64,000 nt of DNA from Hypericum androsaemum (GCA_963995505.1 OZ023192.1:4447001-4511000); one strand, 5' to 3'; numbered from the stretch's first letter, positions 44,201 to 56,640 are shown. Program-made: numbers and translations. Notes: a model not told the origin generated them from the letters alone.

Positions 44201-47200
44201 GTAGCAAAATTTTCATAGATAATATTTGATATGTTGAGTCATGTTCCAATTCGAAATAAATAAGCTGTTTGGAAAAATTGAATGAAAGTTCAATGCAAAG
44301 TCCATAGTGGAAGGCCCAAGTGGAAAGCCCAAAGTGAAAATGGAAAATGGCAATCCCATATTGGAAAGTGCAACAAGTTTTCTCTAGTTTATAAGGAGAT
44401 GCTCTTTATTAACTAGGAAATAAGTTGACCACTTGGATAGCCAATTCGGACCGCTGCGGAGCACCATCCGAGCACGCGCACGTGCGCATGGCGCATTGGA
44501 CGCAGGTTGCAATAGGCGCTTTGTGGCGCACTTGGCACTTTTAATTTTGGCAAATTCCAGAGGGATGCGAAGCAGCAACAGGCACCCCTTCGGCCTACAG
44601 GCAGGCCTGAGATGCCTCTTCAGAAGGGATGGAGTCCCTTCGGAGATGCCAGGCAGCCCATCGGATTCCAGCCCTCCACAGCCTATAAATAGGCTTCTCT
44701 CCCTCATTTGCAACTCACCCCACAACTCATTAGCAATAGTTGTTCTTCTCTCCCTCTCTCAAGAAAGTTTCGAATATCGGACGGTTCGCCTGAAGCTTCG
44801 AGGGTCGTTGTGCTACGAACTCGAAGTCCGAAAGTCGTTGTATCTTGGGGACGATTGCCGCAGCCCATAAGCACTAAATACGGGGCAATCTCGTCTTACG
44901 GAAAAGAGTCCAACTCTTGCCTCGACTATACCAGATCCTAATCAAGTACACCACATCTGACAAACAACATAAGCTATAACAACTCTATTAGTTGTTGATT
45001 TAAGTACTTAATTTAAGTGCTTGCTAAGTGGGTATTTAGGTTCTGGAATATTTTAGTCTTATTAAAAACAAAAAATATTATATATATATTGGTTTCGGAC
45101 ATCCTCTTCCAAATATCCTTGGTTCAAAATTTGGAGCGTAGAAAAATTTTAATTATTCAAAAAATATGAGATAGTACTCGGGTCTGGATTGGGCACGGAA
45201 TGCTCAGATTCCGAACCGTTCGGAATGAAGACACGCGGGGACTTTTTTGCAAACACGCTAAAATTTCGGGACCAAAATGAAAAAAGCCACGCACAAACGC
45301 AGGCCGGATACAAATGCCATTATCACGTGACTGCGCATGCCAGTATCACATAACTGTGCATGCCACTATCACATAACTACGCATGCCAGTGTGACCTTTT
45401 TGCAAAAATGCTAAAATATGGGGGACCAAAATGAAAAAAACCACGCGCGCCATTATCATCAACGGGACTTGCCACTGTCACAAAATACACATGCCATTAT
45501 CACATAACTGCGCTTGCCATTATCACATAACTGCACTTGCCATTATCACATAACTACGCTTGCCACTGCGGTCCCCTTTCACTCCAAACCGTACGGAATT
45601 GATTCCTTCACTCCGTGCTCAATCCAGACCCGATAGTACTCTGTAATTTCCAAGATTTAGATTTCTTTTATCCAAGGTATCCGAGCAAACTAGGTGTAAT
45701 TAACTCGACTTTCTAATCTGGAAAAAACATATGCTGTAAAAGTTATGTATAAGCTCAATTAAAATGAGTATGAACTTATTCGTCTACTAAATACATTAAA
45801 TAATAGAAAATGTAAGTTAATATTTCTAATTTATGTTATATTACAATAAAGAAGTTGTTTTGCTGGAAGCGGTGACAAAATATCAAGGAGTAAAATGAAG
45901 AAAAAATTAAAATAAAGTATACTAAATTGGTAGCTTCATGTTCGGGCAAGTGCTCGGGATCACCCTATTGCATGTTGCTACACCATACACTCAAACATAG
46001 CTGTCGCTAAATTTTATTTGGCGTCGGCGCCAATAAATTTTAAATACAACCAACAAGTATTTAAAATTTGTTTTAATATCGACGAGTTGTTCTAGTTTAA
46101 TCGGTATTGAATTTGAGTCTTTAGAAATGCAACAATTTTAAATATTTTTTGGAAGATCTTTTTCGCCTTTCGAAGATTCTACACAGCTCGAACCTAAATT
46201 AGTCGGCTCAGTGAATTAGATAGCACGTGTTATTAAAAAAATAAACTCAAAATACATGAAAAAGGACAAGAAAAGCAACAAGTACCACGTTGTTCTGGGC
46301 CGGTAATATAACTGTATCAGGTAGGACGACTATTTTAGGATTGTTGGTACAATGTATGAATTTTTATGATTTTGGTACTATGAGGTCTTTATTTACGATT
46401 TTATTATTTTTGGGTCGTTTATTAGGTATTTTAAAGTACTTGGGACTATAATTCTATCTAAATTTTGTGCCCTTAGACGTGGTCACTTAGACAAAATGAG
46501 TCAATAAATTTTGTGTGTTATTTCGTTTTCTCGTTTTTCTTTATAATTGTAGTCTAATTCCTAACATCACATAGTTACTAATGAAAAATTAAAAAATTGA
46601 TAATGTATGTGGAGTTTGAACCAAATTTTAAAACTAGCAAAATTTTAAATATCGAATATGCCAAATCCTAAACTTTTGTGTAAAAATTAGGGATGATGGC
46701 GACAATTTATTTGACTGGAACACTCTCGGGTTCGGTCTGGTTCCGACGGATTACATGTACATAATGAAGTGCAATATTAAAGAAAATCAGAAGACATTTT
46801 CCCCTGGGAAACTCACCAACTTCGGCAACCTCGAGCTCAACCCTTCCTCTGGAATCCTTAATTATGGACAGGTAATTTCGATGATGGTACTTTTCATTGT
46901 GTAAAGCTGTTTTGTATCTGTTGTAATGTATCCAAAACAACGACTAAATCTGGAGTCGATAATTGTCGGGTCGGAGACATTCTCCCGTAGTAATATACTA
47001 ATATTTGATCCATTCATAAGTTTCGAGATTATTGATTATTAACAGAGATTTTGTGACATGCTGCCAGGGATTAATTGAAGGATTAAAAGCCTACCGAACA
47101 AATGACAAACGAATTCTGCTGTTTCGGCCAGAACTGAACGCTCTGAGGATGCAAACTGGGGCGGAGAGGATGTGCATGCCTTCCCCGACCACCCAACAAT

Positions 47201-50200
47201 TTGTTGATGCCATTAAGGAAACCGTCCTAGCCAACAAGCGATGGGTATTATTAATTGCTTTATTTTATATTGGTTAAAGTATATTTTGATTTCACGATTT
47301 TGCATACCACTAACTTGTGATTTTCAATTTTATAACTTTTACTTATTTATAATCAAGTGACATATGTTAATCCTAATTATTTGAGATATTTCGCGTGTCA
47401 TGCTACGTAACTAAATTTATCATATCACGTCTAATTTTACATAATGGCATGGCATTTCACTAAATAGAGAAAAAAATAGACAAACTCGATAATCATATTT
47501 AAATCTGGACCTGGAGAAGATTGACAATGTCCAAATAAGTGGCCAACAACATTGCCACAAAGATAAAAGTTGTGATGAGGATGACATGAGGATAAAATTA
47601 ATGACATGACACGTGAGATAGTTCAACTATCTCAAGTTAGCGGATGTTACTTGGTTTTCAGGTAAATTTGTTGTCACCTGATCACTTTAAAATCACAAGA
47701 CAGTGATGTGTGAAAAAACGAAACTGCATATAGTGAACTTAAACCTTTTATGTTTCAATGGCACAATTCACATTTAAAAAATGCAGTGTAGGGTTTTCTC
47801 TGATTTTGTTTGTGTTATAAATAAATTTCAAATTTTCCTCATTTTATCTAGATTTTGGCTCCAATTGTTTTTCCGAAAAATATTTTACGAGTATATACAA
47901 ACGTTCGAAATTGATGTGTAACAAAAATCATGGGGAGTTAGAACGAGAAAAGGAGAAAAAATAATTTGATTGAAAAAATTAATTTTTGAACTTGCATGTG
48001 AAAAGAAAGTAATCGTAGGTAAATATGTGTTTTTGAGGGGCGAAAATAAATAAAGACCAAATAGTACTATGCTATTTCAAAAGGTTCACATAAATTTCTA
48101 TACTTGAAAGTGGTTCACATAATCTCTTGTACTTTTCTAAATGGGTTAAATAACACATTGAAAATATTTTTTCGATAAATGGTGACACATCATCAACTTA
48201 CATGATATCTTTGTCATCTTAAAAATGCTACATCATCTTTAAGTTATTTTAAAAATAAAAAATACCTTAAAATATATCGCCACATCATCTTCGTGCGACT
48301 ATGAAGCACGATGGTCCAATCTGGCATTTTTATGATACATGTATTGCCACACCATGGGTCTATGTATTGTATTTCTCTGCTGGTGTGCAATTCACAGGCA
48401 AGATTCTGACCTTGGTTTACAATTTATAAACATGACACATGATTCGAAGTGTACGTGCCAACGATCTAAAACTAAGCATCTTTTGGAGATAAAAGTATGC
48501 GTAGAATGATTTAGCATTTCGTTTAAGGAGATTCTGGTTAGTTTTTTCCTAATTTGAACTGATTTACTGATGCTGGGGAGTGACAAGATGCAAATGCCGT
48601 ACGTCGATTAGAACAAATAACAACGATCGTCATGAGACGTGTTAATGTTATTGTACTTGATCTGAAAATTTTTGAAATCGGCAATTTCGTGGTAGATTCA
48701 GACAATTTTGGGAAATCGGCAATTTCGGGAAGGAGGTCGTTTCTTTGGCTCGTCTCTGATGGGGTTTCAAGTGTACTCACGGGCAGTTAGAATAGAACCC
48801 TAATGGGTCTCAATAGGAATAAATACCTGATGATGTGACATTTTTAAAATAACAAAGATGTCATGTAAGTTGATGTTGTGTCGTCGGTGACCAAAAAATA
48901 CTTCCAGGATGTTATTTAAAGAAATAATGAAGATCGTGTAAACCACTTTTAAATACAGAAATTTATGTGAGACTTTTGAAATAGTAGAGAGGTTGTTTGG
49001 CCGTTGAAAATAACAAGTTTTCTGAAAATGGGAGCAGGTGCCTCCACCGGGGAAAGGGTCGCTTTACATTAGGCCATTGCTGATGGGCAGCGGGCCAGTT
49101 CTTGGATTAGGGCCGGCTCCGGAATACACATTTTTGGCCTATGCTTCTCCTGTTGGCCCCTACTATAAGGTCAGTCCCAACCGAGTAGCGGAATGATTAG
49201 CTAAATATATTAGATTTTTCGTCGTATCAAAAGATCTGGTAATTGATCTTTTGAATTAACTAAAAAAGTTTATTTTGTATATAGCTTAACTAAAAAATTT
49301 ATATATTATAGATTTTCTTACCACACGAACAACTCCGATTCATATCGAATCATGCATTGTCTTCTAGAAGAATATAGATATATTTTCACTAAATCTGTTT
49401 CCTTCCATTTCCAACAGGGTACCTATCATCTCTTAATTGAAGAAAACATGTCGAGGGCATTTATTGGCGGCACCGGATGCGTCAAAGCCATAACTAATTA
49501 CGCACCGGTAACCATCATTTCGCCAACCCTACACAAATGCAAGCAATTTCAATTTATGTAAAGTTTAATCATTGTTTTAAAACTCGTGATTAAACTACTA
49601 GCCTGACATGTTGAACTGCGACCCAAAACTAAAATAAGTTAGGTCGACTAAAAAATCAAGATATTTGAACTAGGTCTGACTAGCCGGTTTGCTGATTTGA
49701 TTGGTTTGACTGAACCAGATCAACAATTTTTTAAGCATAAAAATTAGAAAAAACTGAAATAAAATAAAATTAAAAGTGTTGGAACTTTTTTCAAATTTAA
49801 TTATAAACAATATAATAATTATGAATTTGTCTTTTTCAAGTTAGTTATAAACTTAGGATTCTTGTAATGTTTGAACCATATATGTTGAAATAAAATTATA
49901 ACCTTTCTTAATTTCGTTGGATATAGAATATAATTTATTGTTTGAAAGTGTTTTACTTGATACAGGAATTAATATTAATATTTATTTGGACAAAAAATAT
50001 TTATGCGTTGAAACAAACGTTGAAAAATGGAGACTAGTATAAAAGAATTGTTTTATTAAGATGGGAAACAGTTTTTCATATTATTCATCCTTTGTGGTAA
50101 CTAAATAGAATAAACACCCAACTGGTGAAAAAAAACTATATGGCATATGTTGTCGAGTCTAACTTAAATATAATTTTGCCTCGACTAAAACCTCGTGTTC

Positions 50201-51278
50201 GTATGAATGCATTCAACACGCAAAGTTTTAAATATGTAAATATGTGTGTGGTGAAATGAAAATTTACTTATATAAAAAAATAAGGTTGCTTCCCTTCACC
50301 TACAGGTCTATAAAGCATCCATACAAGCTAAGGCCAAAGGCTTCTCCGATATATTATTTTTGGATTCAAAGACGGGGAAATATGTTGAGGAGGCTTCAGC
50401 AGCTAATATTTTCCTAGTCAAGGTAAAATTGCGTTTTTTCGTAAACCTCCGATATTCAAAGTTAAGCACTATCGGACGTTGATCCTATATGCAACAACAC
50501 AACGTCATGCTCACTGAAATACGTTGCAAAACACCGCCCGGGGAGTAGGAGAAAACATTCGACGTCGAGGTTGCAACGATCTGCTATTCCCGTCGCCAGA
50601 ACTCTTATCTTGGCGGGGCCATTTCGACGTTTAGTAACGTCGAGTTGTGTGAACATTGACATTCAACTCATTACAGTTGTGTCCTGCAGGGGAGCAACAT
50701 CTCAACTCCACCAGCAAGTTCAACCATCTTGCCGGGGATCACAAGGAGAAGTATTATCGAAATCGCTACCCATTTCGGATTCCAGGTAATCATCAAAAGC
50801 CAATTCAACTATGCCTAGCAGCAAAGGTCCCTTTGTTCTAACTCGTTTATTCGTATCGTTTATGCGGACACGGGTTATTTGTTCTTACCTTGTTGCGTAG
50901 GTGGAAGAACGGCCTATTCAATGGGAAGAGTTGTTTGATGCTGATGAAGTTTTCTGCACCGGAACTGCAATGGTCGTCAAGCCAGTCAACAGCATCACTC
51001 TCAAGGAGCAAAGGTACCTGAGGAAACATCATATTCACAATATGCTCGGTCTGTTTCACATTATAAGTGCTTTCCCGTGAAACAAACAGTGGTTTAGACA
51101 AGTAAATGGAAGTACTAGACTTGTGCAAAATTGTAAATTTGGTGCTCACCTTGGTCGATACAGGAGGGAGTTCAATACAGAAGGTGAGACAATTTCTCAG
51201 AGACTGCACAAGACACTGACTGGAATGCAGACCGGCGAGGTCGAAGACACGATGGGGTGGACTGTGGATATCAGTTGA
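41222..51278 (+). CDS. Branched-chain amino acid aminotransferase (BCAT)
   Basis: Ten coding exons: 41222-41311, 43240-43292, 46691-46871, 47068-47244, 49038-49169, 49418-49507, 50306-50422, 50690-50785, 50901-51013, 51164-51278 (387 codons, all phases consistent). BCATs are PLP enzymes that interconvert Leu, Ile and Val with their 2-oxo acids. Landmarks are [64 protein letters not shown] sequence, [13 protein letters not shown] with the PLP lysine, the class-IV signature [33 protein letters not shown] and MGWTVDIS. The first 45 residues, basic and Ser/Thr/Ala-rich, look like a mitochondrial or plastid transit peptide split over exons 1-2. The introns span 8.9 kb and hold transposable elements. 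ATG choice is supported by the TATA box and the transit-like head. Confidence 0.95.
42039..43162. mobile_element. MULE, 1124 bp, in BCAT intron 1, with GC-rich cargo
   Basis: Long inverted arms: GGCAAATTACTGTAACACC on the left, GGACAAATTACCTCTTGTTT from the right. They share TTTGACTTAATCGACGATTT, CTCTCTAGTTT and TTTGATTTTATTATAC..GGGTCCCT. Poly-T on both sides (CTTTTTTTT and TTTTTTTTT) is the probable 9-bp target duplication with one mismatch. The interior 42210-42930 is GC-rich, with overlapping frames on both strands. It ends in Arg/Gly-rich repeats ([11 protein letters not shown]), perhaps captured host sequence. Confidence 0.8.
43837..44055 (+). repeat. Minisatellite in BCAT intron 2
   Basis: Units of about 21-23 bp with the core GATATTGGTTTGCATGTGAAG recur from 43837. 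The last part is a direct duplication of about 58 bp containing GATATTGGTTAGTTTTAG. Confidence 0.75.
44266..44969 (+). mobile_element. Solo LTR, 704 bp, sense-oriented in BCAT intron 2
   Basis: Starts TGTTTGGAAAAATTG and ends CAAACAACA, flanked by the 5-bp target duplication TAAGC (44261-44265 and 44970-44974). TG..CA ends plus a 5-bp duplication identify an LTR, and no internal region remains. A TATA box TATAAATA (44684-44691), within the palindrome GCCTATAAATAGGC, is followed by a CT-rich leader, as in an active LTR promoter. It faces the same way as the BCAT gene. Open frames inside it are not supported as genes. Confidence 0.82.
45179..45632. mobile_element. MULE-like element, 454 bp, with internal minisatellite, in BCAT intron 2
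   Basis: Flanked by ATAGTACT (45171-45178 and 45633-45640); the duplication can be read as 8-10 bp. Inverted ends are CGGGTCTGGATTG.GCACGGA on both sides. Inside are about seven units of a 23-24 bp repeat (TGCCATTATCACATAACTGC) in two clusters, separated by a second copy of the AAAAATGCTAAAAT..GGGACCAAAATG block. Confidence 0.75.
46080..46235 (+). mobile_element. Diverged SINE copy in BCAT intron 2
   Basis: GACGAGTTGTTCTAGTTTAA, a decayed B box (ATTTGAGTCTTT), then TTTTTCGCCTTTCGAAGAT and CTCGAACCTAAATTAGTCGG are collinear with the SINE at 61948-62134. Confidence 0.5.
48072..48984. mobile_element. Long-inverted-repeat MULE-like element in BCAT intron 4
   Basis: The left arm CTATTTCAAAAGGTTCACATAAATTTCT is matched by the complement of the right end (CTATTTCAAAAGTCTCACATAAATTTCTGT). 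The arms stay alignable for about 170 bp through CATCAACTTACATGA and TTTTAAAAATG. No clear 9-bp duplication was found. The centre (48360-48780) is single-copy sequence without a recognised gene. Confidence 0.65.
49573..49740. mobile_element. End fragment of the CATTGTTTTAAAA hAT-like family in BCAT intron 6
   Basis: CATTGTTTTAAAACTCG followed by GGTCTGACTAGCCGGTTTG and GGTTTGACTGAACCAG resembles one end of the elements at 9596 and 60441. The opposite end is not found. Confidence 0.4.
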
Positions 51279-51707
51279 GCTTCATCTCCGTAGTCATGTG
51301 GCTGTCTACCAGTAAGGAAATGAACATGAAACTACATTCTATTGCAAGTACTAGCACTGTAACAAGCATATGTTGCAACTATCCGTATAAGGCATATGTG
51401 ATAAAGGGAAGGAACGAAAGTCTACTTCTTAGAAAAATTAAAATTGCCACAATGTACTTGGACCATCAGCATGGATTGGTGGTACTATCTAAAATGGACT
51501 TTTCGAACAAGTACGAGGTGTGTCAAAGTGGTCTTTATTCCTAAATGAATAGAAGTTATATTTCTACGGCCAACTTCTCCAACTGGCATTGCCTTTGCCA
51601 AGGACCAACAAGCTAACCTGAAGGTTTCCATATGAGAGTTCTTCAGTTAATGAGAAGCATCTAAATGCCAAGCTACAATTGAAATGGAACCTCATATACA
51701 CGAGACA

Positions 51708-54700
51708 TCAATTATGCGCCTTGATTCTGTTCAGCTGCATTACAAACAAATCATTCCAAGTATCTGTAAGACCTGGTAAGCACCAGTGCATGCAATCCTG
51801 GTGCTTCTTTCCACCTGATGTGGATGGATGGGCGTCTGCCCTGAACTCACTCATGAAAGTTATGTCCAAAATGTGGAAGCTAGACCCTTTCAGGGCCTCG
51901 AACAGATGCTGATTCACTAGACGTGATTCCACGTTTGTACCATTGCGCTCAACAGAAAAGAGTTCTTCGACCTGTAAGTTGAAAGAAAGCAACTTTCAGC
52001 TTTTTACATATATTATTGCCATTGGGAACACAATGACGTTGGCATGATTCAGAGTTCCAGACTCCGAATTCTTAATCAAACTCACTTCTTGGGGGGTCAA
52101 AGGCTTTTCGTGTGTACAAGAACCGCCTTGGTCCCAATCACCTCCTTCAAAATGTCTCGGGGATTGTGTCCGGAAAAATTTGATCCCACGAGATCGCATT
52201 TTTCCTTCGGTGAAAGATATCTGACAACAAGATTATTACCCCGAAAATCATTCACAAAAGCACAACTGAATAAGCAAATAAGCGACAAATTAACACGGAA
52301 AAAAGTGGTTCAAAATACTTTTCCCCTAAACATGGATGCTTCTGATTATGTAGACAATGGTTTACCATGTTGCTCAAAACTTTGTCCAGACCAAGATCAG
52401 GAGACACGGGAGGGAACACCGGCTGACCATTTTCAAAGAAAAGCATGGGTGACTTGATGGGATCAAACTTAGCCGGGGCCCACCACCTATCCATAAGAAG
52501 CACAAATTCATGCAAATTCACATTCATGCCTTCCTCTGCATACCCAAAAAGAGAATATCCTAAGAAAGAGAGAATCTTGCTTGTCAGCCAACTTGGCATA
52601 CTATAGCGAAGACTTCAACAAGATGATTGAACTAGAACAAACAGCCATGTAGTTAATTCACGTAGATGTTGCAAACATATCATAAATAAATAAAATTTAG
52701 AAATAATGCTTCAAATTGTTGTCTACATCATCTGGAGTTAAAGAATCCAGAGTACTATTTTTGCGCATCTCAATGAATATGCATATTGTTACAAAATAAG
52801 AATCTTCTGATAATATATAATGTGAGAAAAGCGTTCAGCCGAAATGGCAACAGAAACAGACAGCCTTACCAGTGCCCAGTGTTGAAAATTAGAATATCAT
52901 GGAAAGATGGAGCATCCATCCATGTGGCTTCTGGAACATCGACATCCACTCTGTAGCCTTCGTTATATCCTAGAGATTCCAATTCGCCACCCTTAGCATC
53001 TGCTGTCCACCTGCATCCAATGGGAGAAAGAACTAATGAACACGTTTAAACGTCTAAGTAAATAATCAACAATTTAGATGTTTAGTCTGATAACCAAACA
53101 ATTGATCATTTGGCACATTTGGACGAATTGATCATACACTCTGCAGTGGGAAAACCCAACAACCAAGACCTGATAAATGCTGACAAGTACAAACTACAAA
53201 ATGACTTAGAGAAAATGGTTCTACCTCATTATGTAGAAGGAAAAAGGCCCTCAACAATTTCAAAGAAGAAAATTTTAATTTCCTAAAACAACACCGTTAT
53301 AGCTTGTGAACCAGCACCAACTAACTCTTGCGTTCTCCTAATATTTGTCATCTTATTCTGACTTGGCATAAGAAATGCAAGGCAAAGGAAATGGAAACTC
53401 ATGGAAGGGAAAGCAATATTGCCATATTTAGTTATTTCCTTTCCTGTCCCTAGCTGTTATGGCTGGTCCAGCACTACCTTACTCATTTCCTACACAAATG
53501 AAAGGTCTGATACATGAGCCTTCAGCGAAATGCAACACGAGGCTTCTAGCACCTACTATGAGAAAGTTGAGTTGCAATCAACAGGCATCATATCAGAAGT
53601 TACAGAACATCGGAAATTGACTTTTGGGCACTTAAAGATGGTGAAAACTTTAGTCCGTAAACTCGAAAAAAGAAAATTTCTGCTCCAGAGCAGCCTGAAG
53701 GGTTCTCGTTATTATAGTTCAACACTAAAGATAGGCCACAGATAAAATGACAAGAAAATGTCAGCAACTATATCATCGCCAAGGTGTAGCTTACCTACCA
53801 TAACGAGCCAAGAGATTGGTTCTGTGGTATGCAATAGTGAGATTATAATTAAGAAACGTAAACCCTCGATCTGCTCTAGCAGGACGCCACTTCTTAACTT
53901 CTCCCGACACATGCTTCAGAGAACAAAACAGAGACACAAACATGTTTCTGTTCAAGGAGTCACCGACAAACCCTGCACAATATGACATTCATAAGGGTAT
54001 ATACATCCTTTTTTTTTTTGCTAAATATATGCATCATGTACAATTGTTAGCCAAAAATCACATTTTCCAATTTTAGGCCCTTTAAGCTAGACCATGCGGG
54101 AAAATAAGTATTTGAAAGGCTTCAGTTCAGAGATGCAATCTTGTCCCAGCTAATTATTCATATTCATCTTATCATGTTCAATACCTCGGCATTTACTTTC
54201 TGGACTCCAGTCCAAGCTAATGGTACAACCATATCTGACATCGGATACGAAAACAATTATCTTGGCTACTTTTTAGGGGTACATCCAACCAAAACTCTAA
54301 TCTTAACTATGAAAACTGATTGACCAACTTAGCGCAATGCTTACTTTTTTGCAGTAACTACACAGAACATCAAATCATAAAATTGTCCACTTAATTCCAC
54401 CCTGGTCCCATCAGACAACAACCTTTAAAACTAACAGTCACAACCCTTTTTTTTTAAACGGTTAAATTTTATTAATATGGTATTATGTGGTATGTACTTG
54501 GTACATATATACTTAAGGGGTTCCCGTGTACTATACTAGTTACACGGTTGCAGCCACATGTCCCACTAAAAAACCCGTCACGGTAAAAACCTGTGGGAAA
54601 AAACTGAAACAGGAAAAAGAGCACCCGACATAACTGCGAGTACCTCCTATTAATCATGTGACAATTGTTATACAAATCTACCCACCCTAACCAAATCAAG

Positions 54701-55161
54701 AAAGGACCAACCTTTGCTCCATTTTCCCACTAAAGATTCAAACTTTAACGAAAATAAATGGAACCCAGAAGCGTACCAATGCTGGTGTCCCTGTAGGTCT
54801 CAAGAAACGACACCGGATCGAACCGGGGGAGGTGGCAGCCGCCGCCACTGGGCTGCCACCTCCACGTGGGGATCTCCCTCGCATTGGGCTTGTTCCCGGA
54901 GACGCAGTTCCATCCTTTGAAGATCTCCTTGCAGGTCTCGTCGTATCGGGGGCGGGAATTTTCCGGGTCGTGGATCCAGGACCCGCGGGCGTGGTCGCAG
55001 GTGGCGGGGCGGGGGAAGCGGGCGGCGGCGGGGCGGAGGAGAGGGAAGGAGGCCCGGCGGGAGAGGGAGAGGGCGAGGAAGAGGGAGATGAAGCAGAGGA
55101 GGGAGACCAGCGGGAATAGTGGGATTCTTCTCTTTGTTTGGTCTCCTCTGGGTGTGGCCAT
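51708..55161 (-). CDS. Trichome birefringence-like (TBL) family protein, putative cell-wall polysaccharide O-acetyltransferase
   Basis: Six exons: 54777-55161, 53795-53972, 52870-53010, 52366-52486, 52086-52220, 51708-51971, giving 407 codons. A short basic N-terminus and one membrane segment (LFPLVSLLCFISLFLALSL) make it a type II Golgi protein. The TBL/PMR5N domain follows (CDHARGSWIHDP, then YDETCKEIFKGWNCVSGNKP and WRWQPSGGGCHLPRFDP). The PC-esterase domain has the catalytic GDS in VGDSLNRNMFVSLFC, GHWWWAPAKFDPIKSPM, IKFFRTQSPRHFEGGDWDQGG and the DxxH motif in DCMHWCLPGLTDTWNDL. TBL proteins O-acetylate xylan, mannan, pectin or xyloglucan; the exact substrate cannot be read here. The gene converges with BCAT, the stop codons being 430 bp apart. 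It looks closest to the TBL12/13 group, but that assignment is from memory. Confidence 0.93.
54444..54700 (-). mobile_element. Possible LINE 3' fragment in TBL intron 1
   Basis: Poly-T at 54446 followed by AAACGGTTAAATTTTATTAAT gives on the minus strand a LINE-like 3' tail. The far border and target duplication are not clear. Confidence 0.35.
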
Positions 55162-56400
55162 TGGAGAAGTGTCGAGGGTGGAGAGAAGCTCTGGAGCGAG
55201 AGCGTGTCTTTTTGATGGGTTTTTCTGTCAAGAGATGCCTCAGCTCCGGTTTTGATTGGAACGTTAATTAGTTCAGTTTTTTTTATAAAAATGGAGCAGC
55301 AAATCTTGTATATAAAAATAAAATAAACAATTATATTCTAAATAAAGGTTCATCTAGGCGACCATTGTGATTATTACTGATATTATTTGACGCAGAATTT
55401 TGTTTTACGAAGTTGTCATCGTCGATATTAAACCCTCTTTCAGTAAAATTCAGTAGTAAAAACCAGCGAAAGATAAGAGCATCTCAACAATGTAGAAATC
55501 CGCTTTGACGTTGATAATTAGTTCATATATGTTAGTTGATTTAGTAAGTATTTAGACATGTATTATAAACCAAAAAAAAAAAGATAATAAAAAAGTTACA
55601 TTTGTTGAATTTTAATATCAACGAGTTTTCAAATTCAAACTCTAAAATTTTAGTTAAACTTGAAAATCTTGATATTGAACCAAGGGATAATTTGGCCAAA
55701 CTTTATTTTTAGTATTTTTGAGGTTGATGAATATTCATTTCGGGAGCACATAGTTGATTTGTGACCGAGTTTTCATTTTTTTTAAATCATTAGTTTAGTT
55801 AATAAAGTTCTACCACGTGCAGAATAGTGATATAGCATCGCATAAATAAAATTTGGATCAAAAACTTGATGTAAACGACGTATAAACGTATTGATGATCG
55901 GCTCCAAATTTCTAATATATTTATCATGACAATTCAATACTGCGCTGCCGGTTTGGAATAGCTCCATTGGTGCACTTACCAAAATGATAACTATCAAGTA
56001 ACAAATTGTAAGTGACGTAATTTAATTACAGATATCGAGTTCGAACTTATAAATACAAATACAAATGTATGAATTGTCGACTCTGTACCACCAAGCTCAT
56101 AGAACAATCGGTGACATGTTACGAGCTCGCTCGAACCTAAATTATTCAATGTGGAAAGAGCAAGTTCGAGTACCAGCTAAGGGTCTTGATAACCTGCTTC
56201 TTTTTATCACTTGGTATCACGGATAATTACTATTTGTTATTCCAAAGGCAGACGTGTAAAATTCAGCTGGATCAGCTTTAACCCTACTTAGACCAAGAAA
56301 GTGCTTCCATCTTTGGTCATGTTTTGCCAAAGTTTATTTCGACAAAGCATAACAAGAATTGACAGGACTTTAGGGTTCAAACAGGTGTAAAGATCATGTT
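55162..56400. other. TBL upstream region and AT-rich spacer
   Basis: The first 90 bp contain the TBL leader. Beyond about 55260 the sequence is AT-rich with no gene recognised. Confidence 0.4.
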
Positions 56401-56409
56401 TTTAACCAA

Positions 56410-56640
56410 CAACTTCCCCGTCACTCAAGTGGCAAAATGGATTGGAGTTTCAATCACCTTAGTGGAAAAAATATTGTAAAATCTCAATCTATTGAAATAT
56501 GATTTTTACTGATGGAGTTGGATTCACTTAAAGAAGTCTCGAGTTCAAGCCTTAACAATGTAAAAAACACAATTGGGAAAGTCCACCCGGCACCTCCTAA
56601 ATTAGGCCTAGCCGTGCTCAACTTTGAATAAAGAATATTG
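56410..56640 (+). mobile_element. Possible SINE of a second family
   Basis: CCGTCACTCAAGTGGCAAAATGG could be a tRNA-like head, and GAGTTCAAGCC near 56533 resembles a B box. The conserved-looking tail runs AATTGGGAAAGTCCACCCGGCACC. No target duplication was found and no second copy is in the window. Confidence 0.3.

Noticed and set aside
44433..44941. Open frames of 77-145 codons on both strands in BCAT intron 2
   Set aside because: They lie within a solo LTR with clear borders and target duplication and resemble no protein.
45300..45570. Possible CRISPR-like array of regularly spaced repeats
   Set aside because: Units are contiguous minisatellite copies without spacers, in a plant intron and inside a MULE-like element.
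46300..46650. Possible additional MULE arm (GGGTCGTTT, GGGACTATAA blocks)
   Set aside because: The composition resembles other MULE arms, but no inverted partner or target duplication was found.
53530..54323. Plus-strand frames opposite TBL exon 2 and intron 1
   Set aside because: They overlap a well supported minus-strand exon and have no homology.
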